Made by a program: the position numbers and the translations under genes
Notes under the pieces: model-generated
What the model was told of the DNA's origin: nothing
What the model saw: the letters and a program-made list of their open reading frames with translations, nothing else
Databases searched by the model: none
From: Solirubrobacterales bacterium
GTDB taxonomy: Bacteria > Actinomycetota > Thermoleophilia > Solirubrobacterales > Solirubrobacteraceae
Direction: 5' to 3'
DNA: 19,242 nt
Assembly: GCA_003244035.1 (NCBI GenBank)
Contig: QHBV01000111.1
Span: forward strand, 1-19,242
Shown here: positions 6,679 to 13,192 of the stretch, one piece after another
How positions within the stretch are numbered: position 1 is the first letter of the stretch
Layout: each line of letters starts with the position of its first letter

Positions 6679-7605
6679 CTAGGGCGCGAAGAACGGGGTC
6701 GAGACGTAGCGTTCGCCGGAGTCCGGCAGGATCGTCACGATCCGGGCACCACGGAGATCCTGGCGCCGGGCGAGCTCCAGCGCCGCCCAGACGGCGGCTC
6801 CTCCGGAGATTCCGGTCAGGACCCCTTCGCGGCGCGCCAGCCGGCGGGCGGTTTCGATCGCGTCCTCGTCCTGCACCGCGATCACCTCGTCGATCACCTG
6901 GCGGTTGAGCACGGCGGGGACGAAGCCCGCACCGATGCCCTGGATCTTGTGTGCACCCGGTCGCCCCCCAGACAGAACCGCCGAGCCGCGAGGCTCGACC
7001 GCGACGACGTGGCAGCGGGGATTGTGCTCCTTGAGCATCTCCCCCACCCCGGTGATCGTGCCGCCGGTGCCCACCCCCGCGACGAACACGTCCACGCGTC
7101 CCGCGAGCGCGTCGAGGATCTCGGGCGCCGTCGTGCGGCGGTGGATCTCGGGGTTGGCCGGGTTGGCGAACTGATCGGGCAGGAACACGTGCTCGCGCGC
7201 CGCCAGCGCGCGAGCAGCCTCGACGGCTTCGGTCATGCCGCCGAGCGACTCCGTTACCTCGACCCGAGCGCCGTAGAGGCGCAGCAGGCCCTCCCGCTCC
7301 CGGCTCATGCCCTGTGGCAGCGTCAGCACCAGCTCATAACCCTTTGCCGCGCACACAAACGCCAGCGCGATCCCGGTGTTGCCGCTGGTCGCTTCCACGA
7401 TCGTGCTCACACCCGGCTCGATCAGCCCGTCGCGCTCGGCTGCCTCGATCATCGCGACACCGATGCGATCCTTGACGCTCCCACCTGGATTGAACGCCTC
7501 GAGCTTGGCGAACAGCTGCACGTGAGGCTCGGGCGCGATCCGCGCCAGGCGCACGATCGGAGTGCGGCCGACGTGCTCGGCGATATTGGTTGGGATTCCC
7601 AGCAC
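6679..7605 (-). CDS. cysK: Cysteine synthase (O-acetylserine sulfhydrylase)
   Basis: PLP enzyme that converts O-acetylserine and sulfide to cysteine and acetate; cytoplasmic; 308 residues. The PLP lysine is K45 in NPGGSVKDR. The substrate loop is TSGNTG at 73-78, the phosphate-binding loop GTGGT at 179-183, then VEPRGSAVLSGG, GIGAGFVP, GISGGAA at 265-271 and the PLP-ring serine motif LPDSGERY at 293-300. The start is GTG, three bases after the TGA of the Rrf2 regulator, which shows tight coupling to it. cysE follows. The gene order suggests that the regulator controls both enzymes. CysK rather than CysM or cystathionine beta-synthase is favoured by the compact length and the cysE neighbour. 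Confidence 0.95.
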   Translation of the reverse strand: MLGIPTNIAEHVGRTPIVRLARIAPEPHVQLFAKLEAFNPGGSVKDRIGVAMIEAAERDGLIEPGVSTIVEATSGNTGIALAFVCAAKGYELVLTLPQGMSREREGLLRLYGARVEVTESLGGMTEAVEAARALAAREHVFLPDQFANPANPEIHRRTTAPEILDALAGRVDVFVAGVGTGGTITGVGEMLKEHNPRCHVVAVEPRGSAVLSGGRPGAHKIQGIGAGFVPAVLNRQVIDEVIAVQDEDAIETARRLARREGVLTGISGGAAVWAALELARRQDLRGARIVTILPDSGERYVSTPFFAP

Positions 7606-7608
7606 CGG

Positions 7609-8001
7609 TCAGATTTGGTACATCGGCGCCCCCGCAGCGCGGGCCTCGGCCTCGGCGACGTCGGCGACCGTTGAATCGGCCAGGACCAACCTGGCGGCGG
7701 CGGCGGCGGCGGCGAAGACCCCTCTCGCGTCCTGTCCGATCGGGCCGTCGAGCAGCTCGACGAGCTCCAGCACCGTCACCTCGCTCGCCGGTCGCGCCAG
7801 GCTGTACCCGCCCTTGACCCCCCGCTGTGAGCGCAGCACTCCAGCGCGGCGCAGCGTCGCGAACAGCTGCTCGAGGAACTGCACCGGGATCTCACCCCGC
7901 TTGGCCAGCTCGGCGATCGGCACCGGCCCGACATCGCCGTGGCGGTGCAGCGCCACCAGCGCGCGCAGCGCATACGGCGACTTGGTGGTGATCGAGATCA
8001 T
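7609..8001 (-). CDS. Rrf2-family transcriptional regulator, cysteine-free (CymR-like)
   Basis: Winged-helix regulator of 130 residues, first gene of the cysteine module. It opens with MISITTKSPYALRALVALH, the Rrf2 signature, then the HTH (IAELAKRGEIPVQFLEQLFATLRRAGVLRSQRG, about 29-61) and the wing KGGYSLARPASEVTVLELVELLDG. There is no cysteine in the whole protein. It therefore cannot hold the Fe-S cluster used by IscR, NsrR or RirA through three cysteines. This places it with CymR-type Rrf2 proteins, which sense cysteine status; in Bacillus and Staphylococcus CymR does so by binding CysK. Here cysK starts three bases after its stop. An alanine-rich patch (about 97-103) sits in the dimerisation region. 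The proposal that it represses its own operon is inference from gene order. Confidence 0.9.
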   Translation of the reverse strand: MISITTKSPYALRALVALHRHGDVGPVPIAELAKRGEIPVQFLEQLFATLRRAGVLRSQRGVKGGYSLARPASEVTVLELVELLDGPIGQDARGVFAAAAAAARLVLADSTVADVAEAEARAAGAPMYQI

Positions 8002-8056
8002 CTCGCGCCGCGATCATCGCAGGCGCACGGCGAGCGCGTGCGGACGCCGGCTGTGT

Positions 8057-9124
8057 CTAGATCCAACCCCGTTCGGTCGCGACCAGCACTGCCTGAGCGC
8101 GGTCGATCACGCCGAGCTTGCCATAGACGTTGTGCAGGTGCGTGCGCACGGTGCTGGTGGAGAGGCCGAGCTCGCCGGCGATCTGCTTGTACACGGACCC
8201 GCCCGCGAGGCGACCCAGCACCTCGAGCTCGCGCCCCGACAGCGGACACGGCTCTATCCGGGCCGGGCGCGTCCTCGCGCCGGACAGCGGCAGGTCATAC
8301 ATCACGGCTCGCAGCTGGGCGGGGCGCAGGCCGGCGCTCTGCCCGGCTTCGATCAGCTCCGAACGTGAGACATCGTCGCCGAACGCGTGGTGGGCGAGCA
8401 TGTCGGCGAGCCGCACCAAGGCGGCCTCCCCTTCTGCATCATGCGCATGGTGACGCTCAATCACCGTGGCTACAGATTTGGGCAGGCCCCAGCGGCGGGC
8501 CAGCACGCCACCCACGGCCGCGTGATCGACTCCGAGCTCGCAGCGCTCGCGCGCCAGGCGCTCCTCCGGGGTGCGGGCGTCCCCGTGGGTCTGGGCCGGA
8601 TACCCGGGATACGCGTGCACAAGCACGAGCTTGCCGATATCGTGCAGTAAGGACGTGACCATCAGGCGGTCACGCTCCGGGTAACCAAGCTCGCGCCCGA
8701 CGCGATCGGCGGCGCGCTGGGTGGCGAGCGCGTGCAGCCGCAGGCGCTCGGGAGCCCGCTGCCAGACCGCGGTGCGCTCGAAGTAGTCAAACGTGCGGGC
8801 GTGGCTGACGATCGCGTGCACCGCCCGGGGCGAGAGCGCTTGCACCGCCTCCCCCGCGCTCTCCACGCGTCCCCGGGTCGGGCCCTCTATGTGGTTGGCA
8901 AGCCGAAGTACGGTCACGGCGAGCGCGACGTCAGCCTCGACGGCCGCGACGACATCGGCGATCGAGGGATCGCCGGACTGGAACATCACCATCACGCGAT
9001 TACGTGACTCGGCGAGCACCGGGAACGACTCCAGCGCGTCGAACGCGGCGGTCAGGCGCCGCCCGTGGCCTTGGTCGCGACGGCGTTCTCCAGCCGGGCC
9101 GGGAACGGCTGTTGGCGCCTTCAC
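8057..9124 (-). CDS. HD/HDOD domain fused to LuxR-type HTH, putative signalling transcription factor
   Basis: A 355-residue fusion. The first part (about 25-250) is an HDOD/HD-type domain: FDALESFPVL, then VEADVALAVTVLRLAN, and a set of HD-superfamily residues: H131, the H161-D162 pair in SLLHDIGKLVLVH, H201 in GVDHAAVGG, H225/H226 in VIERHHAH and D241 in RLADMLAHH. HDOD proteins often lose these ligands, so a working metal phosphohydrolase is possible here. The last 65 residues are a LuxR/GerE HTH: PLSGRELEVLGRLAGG, YKQIAGELGLSTSTVRTHLHNVYGKLGV. There is no receiver or membrane part. The start used is GTG at 9124; no strong Shine-Dalgarno is visible and a start a few residues later cannot be excluded. 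Ligand and targets are unknown; a nucleotide signal is one possibility. It is separated from gltX by 61 bases that contain an inverted repeat. Confidence 0.82.
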   Translation of the reverse strand: MKAPTAVPGPAGERRRDQGHGRRLTAAFDALESFPVLAESRNRVMVMFQSGDPSIADVVAAVEADVALAVTVLRLANHIEGPTRGRVESAGEAVQALSPRAVHAIVSHARTFDYFERTAVWQRAPERLRLHALATQRAADRVGRELGYPERDRLMVTSLLHDIGKLVLVHAYPGYPAQTHGDARTPEERLARERCELGVDHAAVGGVLARRWGLPKSVATVIERHHAHDAEGEAALVRLADMLAHHAFGDDVSRSELIEAGQSAGLRPAQLRAVMYDLPLSGARTRPARIEPCPLSGRELEVLGRLAGGSVYKQIAGELGLSTSTVRTHLHNVYGKLGVIDRAQAVLVATERGWI

Positions 9125-9147
9125 TGCGACGAGATGAGCGACCGCCG

Positions 9148-9169
9148 TGCTGATAGCTACTTATCGGCA
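9148..9169. promoter_or_regulatory. AT-rich imperfect inverted repeat upstream of the HD-LuxR gene
   Basis: TGCTGATA-GCTACT-TATCGGCA: two 8-base arms with one mismatch and a 6-base centre. It is an AT-rich island in very GC-rich DNA and lies 24-45 bases before the GTG start at 9124. On the minus strand it holds TAGCTAT, a possible -10. Its size suits an operator for a dimeric LuxR-type factor, so autoregulation is an attractive inference. The stem is too weak and lacks a T run, so it is unlikely to be the gltX terminator. Confidence 0.42.
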
Positions 9170-9185
9170 GATGCTCGCGGTCGGC

Positions 9186-10568
9186 TTAGGGCTCGCGCGC
9201 TCGTTCGAGCGCCGCGGCGGCTCGAACGAGCGTCGCGTCGATCCGCGCCAGCGTCTCCTCTCGCCCGAGCAGCGCGACGCTTTCGAAGATGCCCGGGGAG
9301 ACCGTGCTCCCCGCGATCGCGACGCGCACCGGCTGGAACAACGACGCCGGCTTGCCGCCGCGCCGCTCGATGAGCTCGCGCAGGGACGCCTCCACCTGCT
9401 CGGCCGTGAACGGGTCCGTGTTCGCAAGTGCGGCGCGTGCCGCCACCAGGCTCTCAACGCCCCGATCCCCGCAGATTACCCGCTGAAACGCGGCCGGGTC
9501 GTCAACCGGGCCGTCGAACACGAACGAGACCAGTGGCCAGAAGTCCGCGAGTGTCTGGATCTTGGGTGCCGCAATCTCCACCGCAGCGCGCAGCCCGCTG
9601 CGGCCGGTGAACCGCTCCAGGCGGTCGACGAGATCGTCCATGCTGAGCTCCCGGAGCCAGCGCCCGTTCATGTGCCGGAGCTTGCGCTCATCGAACACTG
9701 CCGGGTTCTTGGAGACCCGCCGCAGCTCGAAGCGCTGCGCGAGCTGCTCGAGGCTGAAGTGCTCCTCGTCGGCAGAGAAGCCGGCGCCGAGCAGCGCCAG
9801 GTAGTTGGCGACCGCCTCGGGCAGGTAACCGGCAGTGCGCAGCTCCTGCACGGAGGCGGCACCGTGGCGCTTTGACAGCTTGCGGCCGTCGGGCCCGTGC
9901 AGCAGCGGCAGGTGCGCGTATCGCGGCGCGCCGGCCCCGATCGCCTCGAACACGAGCAGTTGCTTGGGCGTGTTGGACAAGTGGTCCTCGCCGCGTACGA
10001 CGTGCGTGATACCGGCGTCGAGATCGTCGACGGCGACGGCGAAGTTGTATAGCGGCGAGCCGTCGGCGCGAGCGATCACGGGGTCATCCATGCTCGCGTT
10101 GGGAAAGCGCGCCTCGCCGCGGATGACGTCGTCGACCACGGTCTCGCCGTCGTCGGGGACGTGGAGGCGGACGGCCCCCTGCGCCTCGGGCTCGCCGCGA
10201 AAGCCCCGAGAGGCGCCGTGTCGCTGCTTGAACGCCTTGACGTCCTCGGCGGTCGCGCTGCAGTGGTAGGCGCGGCCCGTGCGCAGCAGTTGTGCGAGCA
10301 CCTCGGCGTGGCGGTTGGCACGCTCGGACTGGAAAATCGGGCCCTCGTCCCAGTCGAGCGCCAGCCACCGCAGCGCGTCCAGGATCTGCTCGACATTCTC
10401 CGCGGTCGATCGCTCGCGATCGGTATCTTCGATCCGCAGCACGAGCGTCCCCGCCCTCCCGTCCGGGCCGGGGGCCGGCCCGTGCGCCAGCAGCCAGTTG
10501 TACAGGGCCGTCCGGGCGCCGCCGATGTGGAGCGCCCCCGTTGGAGATGGAGCAAAGCGAACGCGCAT
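9186..10568 (-). CDS. gltX: Glutamyl-tRNA synthetase
   Basis: Class I aminoacyl-tRNA synthetase that charges tRNA-Glu; cytoplasmic; 460 residues, normal for the bacterial enzyme. The first lines are diagnostic: VRFAPSPTGALHIGGARTAL holds the HIGH-type motif (H14-IGG) and LRIEDTDRERS follows. SPLYNFAVAVDDLDAGITHVVRGEDHLSNTPKQ is the canonical catalytic core, and the KMSKS-type motif is KLSKR at 230-234. The C-terminal helical anticodon-binding domain follows. A short Pro/Gly-rich insert (PAPGPDGRAG, about 31-40) sits after the HIGH region. The four-ligand zinc site of the E. coli enzyme is not kept, with only C103 in that area. The ATG at 10568 is just 15 bases from the divergent nfo start, so its promoter must overlap the start of nfo. 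Whether it also charges tRNA-Gln cannot be seen. Confidence 0.96.
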   Translation of the reverse strand: MRVRFAPSPTGALHIGGARTALYNWLLAHGPAPGPDGRAGTLVLRIEDTDRERSTAENVEQILDALRWLALDWDEGPIFQSERANRHAEVLAQLLRTGRAYHCSATAEDVKAFKQRHGASRGFRGEPEAQGAVRLHVPDDGETVVDDVIRGEARFPNASMDDPVIARADGSPLYNFAVAVDDLDAGITHVVRGEDHLSNTPKQLLVFEAIGAGAPRYAHLPLLHGPDGRKLSKRHGAASVQELRTAGYLPEAVANYLALLGAGFSADEEHFSLEQLAQRFELRRVSKNPAVFDERKLRHMNGRWLRELSMDDLVDRLERFTGRSGLRAAVEIAAPKIQTLADFWPLVSFVFDGPVDDPAAFQRVICGDRGVESLVAARAALANTDPFTAEQVEASLRELIERRGGKPASLFQPVRVAIAGSTVSPGIFESVALLGREETLARIDATLVRAAAALERAREP

Positions 10569-10583
10569 GAATGACCGCCTCCC
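10569..10583. other. 15-base divergent gap between gltX and nfo
   Basis: Only 15 bases separate two divergent start codons. Neither gene has a Shine-Dalgarno inside the gap, and each promoter would have to lie within the other gene's coding sequence. Leaderless transcripts or overlapping antisense 5' ends are the likely outcomes. Confidence 0.7.
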
Positions 10584-11465
10584 ATGCTAATCGGCGCCCA
10601 CGTGTCTCCGGCCGGCGGCCTCGCTCGCGCCGTGGCGCGAGGCGTCGAGCGCGGATGCGACTCGATCCAGATCTTCAACCAGTCGCCGCGGATGTGGCGC
10701 CCGACCGCCTACGGCCCGGAGGACTTCTCGGCGTTTCGTCAGGCGATCGAGGAGAGCCCGCTGCGAGCTGTGCTGATCCACGCGGTGTACCTGCTCAACT
10801 GTGCCTCGGAGGACAAGGAGATACGGCGCAAGTCGCTCGCGTCGCTGATCCAATCGCTGCGGGTCGGCGACGGGATCGGCGCCGCCGGGGTGGTCCTGCA
10901 CCCTGGATCGGCCAAGACCGGCGATGTCGGCGAGGCGATCGCGCGGGCGGGGTTGGTGATCGTCGAGGCGCTGGCGGAGTCCGAGCGCTGTCAGCTGCAG
11001 CTCGAGGACACCGCCGGCGCCGGCGGAACGCTCGGGCGGTCGTTCGAAGAGCTGGCGGCGCTGCTCGATGCGGCCGGCGCGGGCGCCCGGCTCGGAGTCT
11101 GCCTGGATTCCTGCCACCTGCTCGCCTCCGGCTACGACATCAGAACGCCACAGGGTCTCGGCGAGACCGTCGATCGCTTTGATCGCGCGGTCGGGCTCGA
11201 GCGGCTCGGCTCGCTTCACCTCAACGACTCGGCGACGCCGCTGGGTTCCAACCGCGATCGCCACGCGGGCATCGGCACCGGAGAGCTCGGCGAGCGGAGC
11301 TGTGCGGCTTTCCTGTCCGAGCCGCGCTTCGATGGGCTCCCGTGCGTGCTGGAGACCGGCGCCGGCGGAGGCGCGCCGGATCAGGACGACGTCGCGCTCG
11401 CACGCCGACTGCGTCGGAAGGGCCGCGCAGCGCGCGCGGCTCGCAGGCCGCGCGCGGGAACGTGA
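10584..11465 (+). CDS. nfo: Endonuclease IV (AP endonuclease family 2)
   Basis: Zinc-dependent DNA-repair enzyme that cuts the backbone at abasic sites; 293 residues. The TIM-barrel starts MLIGAHVSPAGGLARAV and has FNQSPRMW at 31-38. All nine residues matching the three-zinc site of E. coli Nfo can be placed: H66 (LIHAVYLLN), H106 (VLHPGSAKTG), E141 (LEDTAG), D175 and H178 (CLDSCHLLASGYD), H212 (LHLNDS), D225 and H227 (NRDRHAGIGTGEL) and E257 (VLETGAGG). The C-terminus ends in an Arg/Ala-rich tail (residues 278-291). It is the first gene of a coupled run; its TGA overlaps the GTG of an ABC ATPase gene as GTGA. There is no clear Shine-Dalgarno, so a leaderless start is possible. Confidence 0.94.
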   Translation: MLIGAHVSPAGGLARAVARGVERGCDSIQIFNQSPRMWRPTAYGPEDFSAFRQAIEESPLRAVLIHAVYLLNCASEDKEIRRKSLASLIQSLRVGDGIGAAGVVLHPGSAKTGDVGEAIARAGLVIVEALAESERCQLQLEDTAGAGGTLGRSFEELAALLDAAGAGARLGVCLDSCHLLASGYDIRTPQGLGETVDRFDRAVGLERLGSLHLNDSATPLGSNRDRHAGIGTGELGERSCAAFLSEPRFDGLPCVLETGAGGGAPDQDDVALARRLRRKGRAARAARRPRAGT

Positions 11466-12331
11466 CCGCGACGGGAGCGGAGCCTGCGCTCGAGGTCAGG
11501 GGCCTGTGCAAGCGCTACGGGAGCATCACCGCCCTTGATGGCGTCGAGCTGTCGGTGGCGAGCGGCGAGCTCGTCGGGCTGCTTGGTCCCAACGGCGCGG
11601 GCAAGTCGACGCTGGTCAAGATCGCCTGCGGGCTCGTGCGCCCGAGCGCCGGCGCCGCCAGCGTGTGTGGCGCCGCGGCCGGCAGCCGCGCCGCCCGCGC
11701 GTCACTCGGCTATCTCGCTGAGCTGTTTCGCTTCCCTGGATGGTGCACGGCAAGCGAGGTGCTCAGGCTCCATCAACGGCTCGCCGGCTCGGCCGGCGGC
11801 CTCGCTGAGCGGGACGAGCTGCTCGAGCTAGTCGGGCTCGCTGACTCCGCGGGGCGTCAGGTCGACGCCATGTCCAAGGGCATGCAGCAGCGGCTCGGGA
11901 TCGCACAGGCGCTGATCGGGAGCCCGCGGCTGTTGCTGCTGGACGAGCCGACCAGCGCTCTCGACCCAGCGGGCCGCCACGCGGTGCGCGCCCTGCTCGA
12001 GCAGCTGCGCACCCGCGGGACGGCGGTCCTGCTCAACTCGCACCTGCTCAGCGAGATCGAGCTCGTCTGCGACCGCGTGGTGATCCTCTCGCGCGGCCAG
12101 GTCGTCGCCGCCGGGCGCCCGGAGGAGCTGACGCGGGCCGGAGGGGTCGCGGTCCACACGGGCGACGGGATCCGGCGCTTCCCCGACGCCGGACGCGAGC
12201 AGGCGCCGGCGATCGTGGCCTCGCTCGTCGCGGGGGGCGCAGAGGTGTACGAGGTCCACGTGCTGCGCTCGACACTCGAGGATGTCTACCTCGAGGCGGT
12301 CTCAGGGTCCCAGGAGGCGCCGCGGCAATGA
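11462..12331 (+). CDS. ABC transporter ATP-binding protein (ABC-2 type)
   Basis: ATPase subunit of an exporter-type ABC system, 289 residues, partner of the permease that follows. Walker A is GPNGAGKST at 42-50, the signature is MSKGMQQR at 137-144, Walker B is LLLLDEP at 157-163 and the switch histidine is H194 in LNSHLLSE. The Q-loop position reads LGYLAELFRF, with glutamate where glutamine is usual, as in several NatA/CcmA-like ATPases. The C-terminal part (about 226-280) ends TLEDVYLEAVSG, typical of drug or ABC-2 export ATPases. The start is the GTG overlapping the nfo stop. The frame is open further upstream to 11342, but that part is an Arg-rich shadow of nfo. Substrate unknown. Confidence 0.93.
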   Translation: MTATGAEPALEVRGLCKRYGSITALDGVELSVASGELVGLLGPNGAGKSTLVKIACGLVRPSAGAASVCGAAAGSRAARASLGYLAELFRFPGWCTASEVLRLHQRLAGSAGGLAERDELLELVGLADSAGRQVDAMSKGMQQRLGIAQALIGSPRLLLLDEPTSALDPAGRHAVRALLEQLRTRGTAVLLNSHLLSEIELVCDRVVILSRGQVVAAGRPEELTRAGGVAVHTGDGIRRFPDAGREQAPAIVASLVAGGAEVYEVHVLRSTLEDVYLEAVSGSQEAPRQ

Positions 12332-13191
12332 CCGCGGCGCTCGTGATCGCTCGCCACGTGCTCCAGGAGAGCGTTCGGCGGCGTGTCTTCCTCGTCGTAC
12401 TCGTACTCAGCCTCCTGTTCGTTGCCCTGTTCGCGTTCGCGAGCGCAGAGGTCTTCCACGCGCTCTCCTCCTTCGGGCCGCCCCCCCGGAGCACCGGCAC
12501 CCTCGACACCCGGGGACTGGCCGCGGTCACGCTGATCGGGCTGGGGATGTTCGCGATCTTGTTCCTGGGCACCGTGCTCGCGGTGTTTCTGACGCTGGGA
12601 GCAGTGCGGGGAGACGCCGAGCGCGGGCTGTTGCAGCCGCTGGTGGTCCGACCGCTCGGGCGCGCGGAGCTGCTGCTCGGTCGCTTGGCCGGCGCGGCGG
12701 GCGTATGCGCCGTCTATGCCGTGACGCTGTACGTGGCGGTGATCGTGATCGTGCACAGCGCCTCCGGTCGCTGGCCCGACCAGATCGCGGGACCCGGACT
12801 CGCCCTGGCCGGAGCGGTCACGATCCTGGTCGCACTCTCGCTGCTCGGCTCGGTGCGCCTGTCGAGCACTGCGAACGGGATCACTATCTTCATGGTTTTC
12901 GGCGCGGGGCTGCTCGGGGGGCTGCTGGCGACAATCGGCACGACGCTGCGCGTGAACACCGTCGAGACGATCGCCCACGACCTCTCGCTGGCGCTGCCGT
13001 TCGAGGCGCTCTACCAGTCCGCCCTGCACGCATTGACCTCCGATCAGCGCGGATTCACGGGCGTGCTGGTCAACCTCGGACCGTTCGGGTCATCGCACGC
13101 CGGGGGCCCGGGGCTCGACGTGTGGGCGGTCTGCTACACGATCGCGGTCTGCGCCCTCGCGATCGTCGGCTTCGCGCGGCGCGACCTGTAG
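12328..13191 (+). CDS. ABC-2 type permease
   Basis: Membrane subunit of the same transporter, 287 residues, with the ATG overlapping the stop of the ATPase gene as ATGA. About six hydrophobic helices are visible (near 20-38, 68-92, 118-142, 155-178, 183-203 and 264-283). The segment AERGLLQPLVVRPLGRAELLLGRL (about 98-120) is the coupling-helix region that contacts the ATPase in ABC-2 permeases such as NatB or NosY. A soluble stretch at about 205-262 lies between helices five and six. It acts in the cytoplasmic membrane as an exporter. The substrate cannot be deduced; the downstream gene is zwf and the upstream gene nfo, neither of which suggests a cargo. Confidence 0.87.
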   Translation: MTAALVIARHVLQESVRRRVFLVVLVLSLLFVALFAFASAEVFHALSSFGPPPRSTGTLDTRGLAAVTLIGLGMFAILFLGTVLAVFLTLGAVRGDAERGLLQPLVVRPLGRAELLLGRLAGAAGVCAVYAVTLYVAVIVIVHSASGRWPDQIAGPGLALAGAVTILVALSLLGSVRLSSTANGITIFMVFGAGLLGGLLATIGTTLRVNTVETIAHDLSLALPFEALYQSALHALTSDQRGFTGVLVNLGPFGSSHAGGPGLDVWAVCYTIAVCALAIVGFARRDL

Positions 13192-13192
13192 C

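Noticed and set aside
7700..7715. GCG/GCC triplet run in the Rrf2 gene as a functional repeat
   Set aside because: It encodes a short alanine stretch in a helical region, common in GC-rich genomes. Nothing suggests variation.
11342..11461. Upstream extension of the ABC ATPase to an ATG at 11342
   Set aside because: The extra 40 residues are almost all Arg/Gly/Ser and overlap nfo. The GTG at 11462 overlapping the nfo stop is a classic coupled start.
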